DNA from: an uncultured Erysipelotrichaceae bacterium
GTDB taxonomy: Bacteria > Bacillota_I > Bacilli_A > Erysipelotrichales > Erysipelotrichaceae
Reading direction: 5' to 3'
Assembly (NCBI GenBank): GCA_910586285.1
Contig: CAJUGR010000085.1
Location: forward strand, 1-7,836
DNA: 7,836 nt
This document shows positions 1-5,883 of the stretch, in pieces. The notes beneath the pieces are model-generated. The model was not told where the DNA came from. It saw nothing but the letters and a program-made list of their open reading frames with translations, and did no database searches. Positions within the stretch are counted from its first letter, which is position 1. The number at the start of each line of letters is the position of its first letter. Both the position numbers and the translations under genes were made by a program.

Positions 1-1
1 G

Positions 2-34
2 AAGCGTGAAGATAGCACATTGCCGGTCTACTGA
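2..34 (+). CDS. Possible 3' end of an unidentified upstream gene
   Basis: One frame is open from the left edge and ends at TGA 32-34, giving the C-terminal residues KREDSTLPVY. The stop codon overlaps the foot of the intrinsic terminator at 33-57, a common arrangement for a gene end. Ten residues identify no family. The other two forward frames also stop nearby, so the frame choice is an inference from stop placement next to the terminator. Confidence 0.3.
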   Translation, partial: KREDSTLPVY

Positions 35-57
35 CTCACTCATGTGAGTCTTTTTCT
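33..57 (+). terminator. Intrinsic terminator at the left edge
   Basis: A perfect 7-bp stem (GACTCAC 33-39 with GTGAGTC 44-50) closes a 4-nt loop TCAT and is followed at once by TTTTTCTT. This is a standard Rho-independent terminator shape. It separates whatever lies upstream from the exporter gene that follows. Confidence 0.75.
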
Positions 58-173
58 TATATGTGGGAAATATGATTATTTATTCATATGATACTTTTAT
101 TAAGAATGGGATGATTATGAGAAATGCTTTTTAAATGGTATTGTGAAAGGAAAGGCGGGCATATTGTATTAAT

Positions 174-1031
174 ATGATGGACTTATGCAGAGAAGCTTTG
201 GAACATACATTAAAAGATACGATAGCGATGCTTCCGCTGTTATTTTTCACATACCTTTTTTTGGCCTATTGGGAACGAAAAAGATCAATAGATCATCAAG
301 GCCAATTATTGCGATTACGCCGCTTGGGGCCGTTATTCGCTTCTTTGTTGGGTTTGATACCCCAGTGTGGTTTCTCTGTGATCGCAGCCGGGCTTTATGT
401 GGATCGCACCGTAACGTTGGGGACTTTGATTGCGGCTTTGATCGCTACCAGTGATGAGGCCATACCGATGTTGATTGCATCTTTGGATCATGCATCTATT
501 TTATGGCAGGTCATTTTTGTGAAATTGGTATTGGCGATAGTCGTCGGTTATGGCGTTGACTTTTTAACTTGGAAAAAAACATCCGCGCAACCGGTGGATT
601 CTGTTGAGTCGATTCATTCTTGTCAGCATCATGATCATTCTCTTTTTAAAGAGGCGATTATGCGTACCTTGAAAATTTATAGTTTTATTTTTGGATTAAG
701 TCTGGTGTTTCATTGGCTCATTCATGGTATCGGAACACAACAGCTTCGCTTACTGTTGTTGGATCAAAGTCTGTTACAGCCGTTGTTTGCGGCATTGTTC
801 GGTTTTATTCCTAATTGTGCGGCCAGTGTCTTGCTTACTTCTCTGTTTATGAACAATGTGTTGTCCTTCGGATCGCTGATGGCCGGATTGGTAAGCAATG
901 CCGGAATGGGCTTTATCGTATTGCTGAAAAGTGAAAAGGATAAAAAGGGCATCTTGCAGGTCGCAGCCATCTTGTTTTTCAGCGCATGGATCAGCGGCTC
1001 TCTTTTACAGGTTTTCGGCTTTGTAAAGTAA
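174..1031 (+). CDS. Putative 10-TM heavy-metal/manganese exporter (ArsP_2-like membrane protein)
   Basis: This 285-residue protein is very hydrophobic, with about eight clear membrane segments. It is built as two related halves: GLIPQCGFSV at residues 60-69 matches GFIPNCAASV at 210-219, and each is followed by a second helix (GTLIAALIATSDEA near 83-96; GSLMAGLVSNAGMG near 233-246). This duplicated IP(Q/N)C pattern with a TSDEA motif is what I recall of the family annotated as putative manganese transporter, arsenic efflux protein or 10TM heavy-metal exporter. The substrate is not proven for the family. A hydrophilic loop between the halves holds C150-QHHDH155, a plausible metal-binding patch. 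Two adjacent ATGs (174, 177) start the frame. The nearest purine-rich stretch (GAAAGGAAAGG, 145-155) is about 20 nt upstream, so the ribosome binding site is poor. An in-frame TGA at 144-146 limits upstream extension. It appears monocistronic, with a terminator upstream. Confidence 0.7.
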   Translation: MMDLCREALEHTLKDTIAMLPLLFFTYLFLAYWERKRSIDHQGQLLRLRRLGPLFASLLGLIPQCGFSVIAAGLYVDRTVTLGTLIAALIATSDEAIPMLIASLDHASILWQVIFVKLVLAIVVGYGVDFLTWKKTSAQPVDSVESIHSCQHHDHSLFKEAIMRTLKIYSFIFGLSLVFHWLIHGIGTQQLRLLLLDQSLLQPLFAALFGFIPNCAASVLLTSLFMNNVLSFGSLMAGLVSNAGMGFIVLLKSEKDKKGILQVAAILFFSAWISGSLLQVFGFVK

Positions 1032-1145
1032 CGATGTTTTTGCGTTATTTTTTAGAAAAATGATATTAAGATGCTTGATGGATGTTTTTAGGTGAGACAG
1101 TATCTTAAACTTTATGTGCACTTTAAAGGTCGTTATTAAGTCTGT

Positions 1146-1173
1146 TTGGCAATAAGGAATGCTTTCATATGAT
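1146..1173 (+). promoter_or_regulatory. Candidate sigma-A promoter upstream of the TPR gene
   Basis: TTGGCA (1146-1151) and TATGAT (1168-1173) each match the sigma-A consensus at five of six positions and are separated by 16 nt. This would start transcription near 1180 and drive the TPR gene. It overlaps the first codon of the small ORF at 1169, so both cannot work as drawn unless that ORF starts at a later Met or uses another promoter. A perfect TATAAT also occurs at 1241-1246 but has no good -35 box. Confidence 0.4.
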
Positions 1174-1288
1174 TATGATAATGCGATCACTATATCTAAG
1201 TCTTGCGTTGGCTTTTATTTTCTTTCTGTCACATTTATTGTATAATAAGAACGCAGCGATCAGAAGTGAAAGGAACTTGCTTGTATGA
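1169..1288 (+). CDS. Possible small single-span membrane protein (39 aa)
   Basis: ATG at 1169 is preceded by AAGGA (1154-1158) with a 10-nt spacer, a good ribosome binding site. The 39 codons give a short N-terminus with one Arg (residue 6), then a hydrophobic run from about residue 7 to 25 (LYLSLALAFIFFLSHLLY), then a basic polar tail (NKNAAIRSERNLLV). That layout suits a single-pass membrane micropeptide or an unprocessed signal sequence. Its TGA stop overlaps the ATG of a 7-codon ORF in the pattern ATGA. I recognise no family. Against it, a candidate promoter -10 box covers its first codon, and any AT-rich intergenic stretch can encode hydrophobic residues by chance. Confidence 0.35.
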   Translation: MIMIMRSLYLSLALAFIFFLSHLLYNKNAAIRSERNLLV

Positions 1289-1308
1289 TGAATCGCTATG
1301 GCAGGTGA
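1285..1308 (+). CDS. Possible 7-codon leader ORF before the TPR gene
   Basis: The frame reads MMNRYGR followed by TGA. AAAGG (1269-1273) lies 11 nt upstream of the first ATG (14 nt upstream of the second), an acceptable spacing. Its stop is 2 nt before the AGGAG that serves the TPR gene, a position that could couple translation of the two. Nothing shows it is translated. It contains no run of a single amino acid that would suggest attenuation. Confidence 0.2.
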   Translation: MMNRYGR

Positions 1309-1310
1309 GT

Positions 1311-1315
1311 AGGAG
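1311..1315 (+). promoter_or_regulatory. Ribosome binding site deciding the TPR gene start
   Basis: AGGAG is only 2 nt from the ATG at 1318 but 5 nt from the immediately following in-frame ATG at 1321. The second Met is therefore the likelier initiator, making the protein 505 rather than 506 residues. Confidence 0.55.
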
Positions 1316-1317
1316 AT

Positions 1318-2838
1318 ATGATGAGCTATAAAGATAAATTTAATGAGTTAGTGAATGATCAGCGCTTTGAAGAAGCGCGGGTATTGTTGGAAGAAAATAA
1401 AACGATGGCTTATGAGGACAGCTTTTATTTTGCCAATATGGGCTGGGTATTGAATCATATCGGTCGTCATCAGGAAGCAATTGCCTATTTGCAGAAGGGA
1501 ATTCAAACTTTTCCAGAAGATGCATGGATGTATTCACAGCTGGGGTATGCCTATAATCATTCCGATCAGTTTGCGGAAGCGCTGAAGTATTTAGAAAAGG
1601 GATTGGAAATGGGACATGACGAGCCATGGATTCACGGTGAGGTCGGTTGGGCATATCGTCGGCAGGGCAATGATAAAAAAGCGATCGAATATTTTGAAAA
1701 CGCCCTGTTAGATGATCCCGATAATGTTTGGATACTGGCTCAGGCGGCGTTTACTTACCGCGATTTGGATGATGATAAAAGTGCCGAGGAATATTTACTT
1801 AAAGTATACCGTCTGGCTCCGGATGATGATTCCATCTTTGATTTGGTCATGTTTTATAAACAGAAAAGACGCTTTGATAAAGAAGTGGAGTTTCTCGAAA
1901 AGGTTAAAAATGAAGACTATGTGGATTGGCGTGATTATGAGCTTGCTTATGCTTATAATCGCACGGATAAGGAAAAGGATGCGATCATTTTACTGAATCG
2001 CTGTTTAGAGCGAGGACGTGATGATACGGGAGTAAGAGAGGAACTGGGCGATGCCTATTGGAACAGCGGTGATCAAGAGGCGGCTAAGCAGCAGTATCAG
2101 ATCGCACTTTCATACTATGAAAAGGCATTGGAGAAGAATTCAAGTGATGCATATTGGATTTTACAGGACATGGCTTGGATTGCACATAAAGAAGAGGATA
2201 TGATTCATAAGCTGCAATATTTGGATCGCATGAATCAGATTAAGACAGGGGATCCGTGGGTCTTATATCACTATGCGAAGACTTATGCGAATCTGGGTGA
2301 GTATGATCAGGCGTTAGGTTATTGTAAACGCTGTGAAAAGGCGGAAGGTCCCACTATAGAGCTGTATTCTCTTAAGGCATGGCTATTAGGTAAAAAACGT
2401 ATATTTGACGGAGCGATTGCCATATTAATGAAAACGGAAAAGCTGGGACGTCATGATTCATGGTTATGGAATGAAATCGCTTGGGATTATTCCGAACTGG
2501 GTGATTATGAAAAAGCCATTTTCTATTATCGTAAATCGTTAGAGGTTTGCGGTGATGAACCGATGGTTTATTCACAATTGGCTTGGCATGTAAGTGCCCT
2601 CGGACAATTTCAGGAAGCGTTGGATTATTTATTCAAAGCACAGGAGTTGGGCCGTAAGGATGGCTGGCTCATTGCGAATATTGGTTGGAATTATGCCAAG
2701 CTGGAAAATATGGATGAGGCAATGAAGTATTATGATCAAGCGGCGGCAATGGGATATCAAGAGGAATGGTTTGTGAAGCTATATCAAGATTTAAAAGATG
2801 AAGAACAAGCGGATCCGAAAGAAGATACCAAGCATTAG
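1318..2838 (+). CDS. Tetratricopeptide-repeat (TPR) solenoid protein
   Basis: This is a 506-residue protein (505 if the ATG at 1321 is used) made almost wholly of 34-residue TPR-type helix pairs, from about residue 34 to 495; I count about 13. Typical units carry W-x3-E/Q-x-(G/A)W-x-Y-x2-LG-(D/E)-Y-x-(K/E)A-(I/M)-x-(Y/F), and many end in a G(R/H)(D/K)(D/E) turn, for example near LEMGHDEPW, CLERGRDD and AQELGRKDGW. The seventh unit is longer than the rest (QQYQIALSYYEKALEKN). There is no signal peptide, membrane span or catalytic domain, so it is probably a cytoplasmic scaffold or adaptor. The extra Trp residues mark a TPR subtype often seen in Bacillota, with no known function that I can name. 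The tail is short and acidic/charged. Fifty-one nt separate it from the SRAP gene with no terminator, so co-transcription is likely. Confidence 0.85.
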   Translation: MMSYKDKFNELVNDQRFEEARVLLEENKTMAYEDSFYFANMGWVLNHIGRHQEAIAYLQKGIQTFPEDAWMYSQLGYAYNHSDQFAEALKYLEKGLEMGHDEPWIHGEVGWAYRRQGNDKKAIEYFENALLDDPDNVWILAQAAFTYRDLDDDKSAEEYLLKVYRLAPDDDSIFDLVMFYKQKRRFDKEVEFLEKVKNEDYVDWRDYELAYAYNRTDKEKDAIILLNRCLERGRDDTGVREELGDAYWNSGDQEAAKQQYQIALSYYEKALEKNSSDAYWILQDMAWIAHKEEDMIHKLQYLDRMNQIKTGDPWVLYHYAKTYANLGEYDQALGYCKRCEKAEGPTIELYSLKAWLLGKKRIFDGAIAILMKTEKLGRHDSWLWNEIAWDYSELGDYEKAIFYYRKSLEVCGDEPMVYSQLAWHVSALGQFQEALDYLFKAQELGRKDGWLIANIGWNYAKLENMDEAMKYYDQAAAMGYQEEWFVKLYQDLKDEEQADPKEDTKH

Positions 2839-2889
2839 CCACAAATGAATATCGCTGCCGGTTTCACAAAGGTAAAATGAGGTGATAGG

Positions 2890-3435
2890 ATGTGCGGTCG
2901 TTATTTCTTTCAATTTGATGAGAACACATCATCACAATGGCAAAGTCAGATGACACAATTGGAATTGTTTGATTTTCGTCAAGGTGAAATTTTTCCAAGT
3001 CAGAAGATATTAACACTGCACCAGGGTCAAAATGATGAACTGCGGCCCGATATCTTGGTGTGGGGGATGACGGGTTATCAAGGTCGTTTGATAATCAATG
3101 CGCGTCGGGAAGGCATTGATCAGAAAATGACGTTTCGTCCTTGGCTCCATCAGCGTTGTGCAGTTTTTGCCAATGGTTTTTATGAATGGACAAAGCGAGG
3201 TAAGGAAAAGAGTAAAATATATATTCGCAAAGAAAAGGAAGATGTGATTTATCTGGCGGGTATTTATAACGATAAGGGAGAATGTGTGATCGTGACCGGC
3301 GCTGCGCAAGATGAAATGGCAAAGATTCATGATCGAACGCCGATCATCATGAATGAATGCATGATGCGTTCATATTTATCACGGCAGACAGATTTTATTG
3401 TGGATAACGAGAATTTACTTTATCAACGAGTTTAG
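2890..3435 (+). CDS. SRAP-family (YedK/HMCES-like) abasic-site DNA-protein crosslink protein
   Basis: Family members bind single-stranded DNA and form a stable thiazolidine crosslink between the N-terminal Cys and an abasic site, shielding it from cleavage. The sequence opens with MCGRYFF, so Met removal exposes Cys2 as required. Other family landmarks are WGM (58-60), INARREG with Asn70, the Trp/Arg/Cys block leading to GFYEW with Glu99, AGIY (123-126) and HDRTP with His147. These correspond to the Cys2, Asn75, Glu105 and His160 active-site set of E. coli YedK, so the protein should be active. At 181 residues it is shorter than the roughly 220 of YedK. The usual HDRMP reads HDRTP here. The start is fixed by GAGGTGAT (2879-2886), a good match to the 16S anti-SD, and by the need for Cys at position 2. 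The next gene's ribosome binding site overlaps its stop codon. Confidence 0.9.
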   Translation: MCGRYFFQFDENTSSQWQSQMTQLELFDFRQGEIFPSQKILTLHQGQNDELRPDILVWGMTGYQGRLIINARREGIDQKMTFRPWLHQRCAVFANGFYEWTKRGKEKSKIYIRKEKEDVIYLAGIYNDKGECVIVTGAAQDEMAKIHDRTPIIMNECMMRSYLSRQTDFIVDNENLLYQRV

Positions 3436-3439
3436 GAGG
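3434..3439 (+). promoter_or_regulatory. Ribosome binding site overlapping the SRAP stop codon
   Basis: AGGAGG begins within the TAG stop (3433-3435) and lies 8 nt before the ATG at 3448. Terminating ribosomes would sit on the next gene's initiation region, which favours coupled translation of the SRAP and NifX-like genes. Confidence 0.6.
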
Positions 3440-3447
3440 ATATCAGA

Positions 3448-3831
3448 ATGAAATTAGCAGTAACTTATGAAAATGGTATGGTTTTTCAGCATTTCGGTAA
3501 GTGTCAAAATTTTTTAATTGCGAATATCGAAGAAGGGCAAATGATACAAAAATCATTACTACCGAGTAATGGGCAAGGACATGGCGCATTGGTTTCTTTA
3601 CTGAAAGCGGCTGATGTGGATGTACTGATCTGCGGAGGGTGTGGAGAAGGAGCCCGGAAGGCGCTAAAAGAAGCACAAATCACCGTTATCAGCGGAGCCA
3701 TCGGCAATGCCGAAGTGGCGATTGATGCATATCGCAACGGTGCGCTGCATGATCAACCTTCGGGTCAGTGCCATCATCACCATGAGGGCGGGCATGATTG
3801 TTCTACTGCCGGACATTGTCATAAAGATTGA
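3448..3831 (+). CDS. NifX/NafY-like (dinitrogenase iron-molybdenum cofactor family) protein with His/Cys-rich tail
   Basis: This 127-residue protein has the small alpha/beta fold pattern of the NifB/NifX/NafY superfamily. It opens with a beta strand (MKLAVTYENG), then VFQHFGKC (12-19), a GHGAL turn (44-48), DVLICGGCGEGAR (59-70) and a final strand-helix region (ITVISGAIGNAEVAIDAYRNG). In nitrogen fixers such proteins hold iron-molybdenum cofactor precursors. Non-fixing anaerobes carry stand-alone homologues with unproven, probably metal- or Fe-S-related roles. No nif gene is visible here, so a nitrogenase role is not supported. Residues 107-127 form an extra tail with seven His and three Cys (HHHH at 109-112, C118, HCH at 123-125), very likely a metal-binding segment. 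It is probably translationally coupled to the SRAP gene. The 58 nt before the first CIRCE element contain only a weak 5-bp GC hairpin (3839-3854) with no U-tract. Confidence 0.8.
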   Translation: MKLAVTYENGMVFQHFGKCQNFLIANIEEGQMIQKSLLPSNGQGHGALVSLLKAADVDVLICGGCGEGARKALKEAQITVISGAIGNAEVAIDAYRNGALHDQPSGQCHHHHEGGHDCSTAGHCHKD

Positions 3832-3889
3832 GTAATAAACGCGGGCAGTCGCGTAATTTATCGGTACGGCAAAATTTCTTGAAAAACTT

Positions 3890-3916
3890 TTAGCAATCCT
3901 ATTGCCAAAGTGCTAA
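3890..3916 (+). promoter_or_regulatory. CIRCE operator 1 (HrcA binding site), upstream copy
   Basis: TTAGCAATC (3890-3898), a 9-nt spacer and AAGTGCTAA (3908-3916) match the CIRCE consensus TTAGCACTC-N9-GAGTGCTAA with one mismatch in each arm. The spacer contains the likely -35 box TTGCCA, so HrcA bound here would block RNA polymerase. Confidence 0.8.
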
Positions 3917-3929
3917 AAATGAGTATAAT
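3902..3929 (+). promoter_or_regulatory. groESL promoter (sigma-A type)
   Basis: TTGCCA (3902-3907), a 16-nt spacer and a perfect TATAAT (3924-3929) predict a start near 3936-3937. CIRCE 1 covers the -35 box and CIRCE 2 begins at about +1, so the promoter is bracketed by operators. Confidence 0.75.
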
Positions 3930-3937
3930 ATACATTG

Positions 3938-3964
3938 TTAGCAGTTAAAACAAAAGAGTGCTAA
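3938..3964 (+). promoter_or_regulatory. CIRCE operator 2 (HrcA binding site), downstream copy
   Basis: TTAGCAGTT (3938-3946), the 9-nt spacer AAAACAAAA and a perfect right arm GAGTGCTAA (3956-3964) match CIRCE, with two mismatches confined to the left arm. The right arm runs into the groES ribosome binding site AAAGGAGG (3963-3970), so the element will also be in the mRNA leader. Confidence 0.8.
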
Positions 3965-3978
3965 AGGAGGAATAACAG

Positions 3979-4239
3979 ATGCTAAGACCTTTAAACAAAA
4001 ATGTAGTTCTGAAAAAAGAAGCGGAAGAGAAAAAAACCGCAAGCGGAATCATCCTGACCGAAAGCGCAAAGGATAAACCCAGTGTAGCGGTGGTTGTGGC
4101 TGTCGGAAAAGATTGTGAGGCCAAGATCAAAGAAGATGATCGGGTAGTATATAAGGAATATTCCGGTACCAAAGTGAAAATGGATGATGTAGATTATATC
4201 ATCATTGAAGATGAAGATATTTTGGCAGTAGTAGAGTAA
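3979..4239 (+). CDS. groES: GroES co-chaperonin (10 kDa chaperonin)
   Basis: GroES forms a heptameric lid that closes the GroEL cage during ATP-driven protein folding in the cytoplasm. The protein starts LRPLNKNVVLKK, like the conserved N-terminal strand. It carries the mobile loop KTASGIILTESAKDKPS (about residues 19-35), whose GIIL segment inserts into GroEL. It then has VVVAVGKD, VVYKEYSGTKVK and the C-terminal EDEDILAVVE. At 86 residues it is about ten shorter than E. coli GroES. The missing part lies after AVG, where the roof hairpin would be. AAAGGAGG (3963-3970) is 8 nt before the ATG. It lies 16 nt upstream of groEL in a classic two-gene operon controlled by the double CIRCE promoter. 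Confidence 0.95.
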   Translation: MLRPLNKNVVLKKEAEEKKTASGIILTESAKDKPSVAVVVAVGKDCEAKIKEDDRVVYKEYSGTKVKMDDVDYIIIEDEDILAVVE

Positions 4240-4255
4240 GAAGGAGGATATCATT

Positions 4256-5875
4256 ATGAGTAAAGAAATACGTTTTGGAGCTGATGCGAGATCAGCGATG
4301 GTAGACGGCGTTAATCAATTGGCTGATGCGGTACGGGTTACCTTAGGTCCTAAGGGACGTAATGTTGTATTGGAAAAAGAATACGGTTCACCGCTGATCA
4401 CCAATGATGGGGTAACGATTGCCAAAGAAGTAGAGTTGGAAGATAAGTTTGAAAATATGGGAGCGAAACTCGTTTATGAGGTAGCCAACAAGACCAATGA
4501 TACTGCCGGTGATGGTACGACAACCGCAACCATTTTGGCCGCTTCGATGATTAACAGTGGTTTAAAAGCTGTAAATAAGGGTGCCAATCCGGTATTGATG
4601 CGGGAAGGTATTGAGACCGCAAGTAAAAAAGTAGCTGAAAGTATTTTGGCAAAGTCTCGTAAGGTGGAAACCAGTGAAGATATTGCCAATGTAGCGACCA
4701 TTTCTGCCGGCAGTAAAGAAGTCGGAGATATCATTGCAGAGGCTATGGATAAGGTCGGTCGCGACGGTGTGATCAGCGTTGATGAGTCCAAAGGTTTTGA
4801 TACCGAATTGGAAGTTGTTGAAGGTATGCAGTATGACAAAGGCTATGTTTCACCTTACATGGTATCCGATCGGGAAAAAATGCAGGTGGAGTTGGAAAAT
4901 GCCTATGTAATGGTAACAGATCAGAAAATCAATACAATTCAAGAAATCTTACCGTTGTTGGAAAAAATCGTACAATCAGCCAAACCGTTATTGATCATTG
5001 CCGATGATATTGATAATGAAGTCACTTCGACTTTGATTGTGAATAAACTGCGCGGAACCTTCAATGTCGTAGCGACAAAGGCGCCGGGATTCGGTGATAA
5101 TCAGAAAGAGATGTTACAGGATATTGCCGTATTGACCAATGCTAAATTCTATTCTAAGGATTTGGCGATGGAATTGAAAGATATGGATATTACCGATTTG
5201 GGTACCGTGAAAAAAGCTGTGGTAACGAAAGACAATACGACATTGATCGGCGGTGCCGGAGATAAGAGTGCAATCGAAGCGCGTGTGAATGAAATTTCGG
5301 CACAGCGCGATCACTGCACCAGTGATTATGATAAGAAACGCTATCAGGAGCGTTTAGGTAAATTGAGTAACGGTGTTGCGATCATTAAAGTCGGTGCGAC
5401 AACCGAAGCAGAATTGAAGGAAAAGAAACTGCGGATTGAAGATGCCCTGAATGCGACTCGTGCAGCGGTTGCGGAAGGCATTGTCATCGGTGGTGGTGCT
5501 GCTTTCGTACACACCTATATGGAATTAAAAGACAGCGTTAAATCCGATATCGTGGATGTACAAAAGGGTATTAAGGTGGTTATGGACGCATTGTTGGCTC
5601 CGATTTCTCAGATTGCGGAAAATGCCGGATACAATGCGGATGATATTTTAGAACACCAGAAAAAAGCCGAGGGAAACGAAGGCTTCGATGCAAAACTAGG
5701 TGTTTGGTGCGATATGTTTGAAAAAGGTATCATTGATCCGACCAAAGTAACCAGAAGCGCATTGTTGAATGCCGCAAGTATTTCGGCGCTGTTCTTAACG
5801 ACCGAGGCAGGCGTTGCCGCTATGAAAGAGGATGCACCGGCTGCGCCGATGATGCCACAAGGTCCGATGTACTAA
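4256..5875 (+). CDS. groEL: GroEL chaperonin (60 kDa chaperonin)
   Basis: This is a full-length (539-residue) group I chaperonin that encloses unfolded proteins in a double-ring cage with GroES. Visible landmarks are the equatorial nucleotide site TLGPKGRNVVLEK (29-41) and NDGVTIAKE. DGTTTAT has the catalytic Asp86 (Asp87 in E. coli). ATKAPGFGDNQKEML lies in the apical/intermediate region. RIEDALNATRAAVAEG has Asp396 (equivalent to Asp398), followed by GIVIGGG. The C-terminus reads EDAPAAPMMPQGPMY instead of the usual GGM-repeat tail, so the flexible floor of the cage differs. AAGGAGG (4241-4247) lies 8 nt before the ATG and 1 nt after the groES stop. The operon ends at the terminator beginning 9 nt downstream. 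HrcA/CIRCE heat-shock regulation is expected. Confidence 0.97.
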   Translation: MSKEIRFGADARSAMVDGVNQLADAVRVTLGPKGRNVVLEKEYGSPLITNDGVTIAKEVELEDKFENMGAKLVYEVANKTNDTAGDGTTTATILAASMINSGLKAVNKGANPVLMREGIETASKKVAESILAKSRKVETSEDIANVATISAGSKEVGDIIAEAMDKVGRDGVISVDESKGFDTELEVVEGMQYDKGYVSPYMVSDREKMQVELENAYVMVTDQKINTIQEILPLLEKIVQSAKPLLIIADDIDNEVTSTLIVNKLRGTFNVVATKAPGFGDNQKEMLQDIAVLTNAKFYSKDLAMELKDMDITDLGTVKKAVVTKDNTTLIGGAGDKSAIEARVNEISAQRDHCTSDYDKKRYQERLGKLSNGVAIIKVGATTEAELKEKKLRIEDALNATRAAVAEGIVIGGGAAFVHTYMELKDSVKSDIVDVQKGIKVVMDALLAPISQIAENAGYNADDILEHQKKAEGNEGFDAKLGVWCDMFEKGIIDPTKVTRSALLNAASISALFLTTEAGVAAMKEDAPAAPMMPQGPMY

Positions 5876-5883
5876 TTAACAAG

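Noticed and set aside
1066..1108. Inverted repeat TTAAGAT / ATCTTAA after the exporter gene
   Set aside because: The arms are 7 nt and A+T-rich with a loop of about 29 nt and no U-tract; it is as likely by chance as functional.
1241..1246. Perfect TATAAT as the TPR gene promoter
   Set aside because: No acceptable -35 box lies 16-18 nt upstream and the TG extension is out of register; the TTGGCA/TATGAT pair upstream is better, so this was not listed as its own promoter.
1340..1654. Minus-strand ORF of 104 codons inside the TPR gene
   Set aside because: It is fully inside a clear TPR coding region, its product is low in recognisable structure (many His/Pro), and it reflects codon bias of the + strand gene.
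2845..2880. Eleven-codon ORF (MNIAAGFTKVK) between the TPR and SRAP genes
   Set aside because: There is no ribosome binding site before its ATG, and it lies in a short operon gap; chance is the simplest explanation.
3839..3854. GC hairpin ACGCG-N6-CGCGT as a terminator after the NifX-like gene
   Set aside because: The stem is only 5 bp and is followed by AATTTA, not a U-tract.
4474..4839. Minus-strand ORF of 121 codons opposite groEL
   Set aside because: It is antisense to an unambiguous, highly conserved chaperonin; its Ser/Leu/Ala-rich product is typical of shadow frames.
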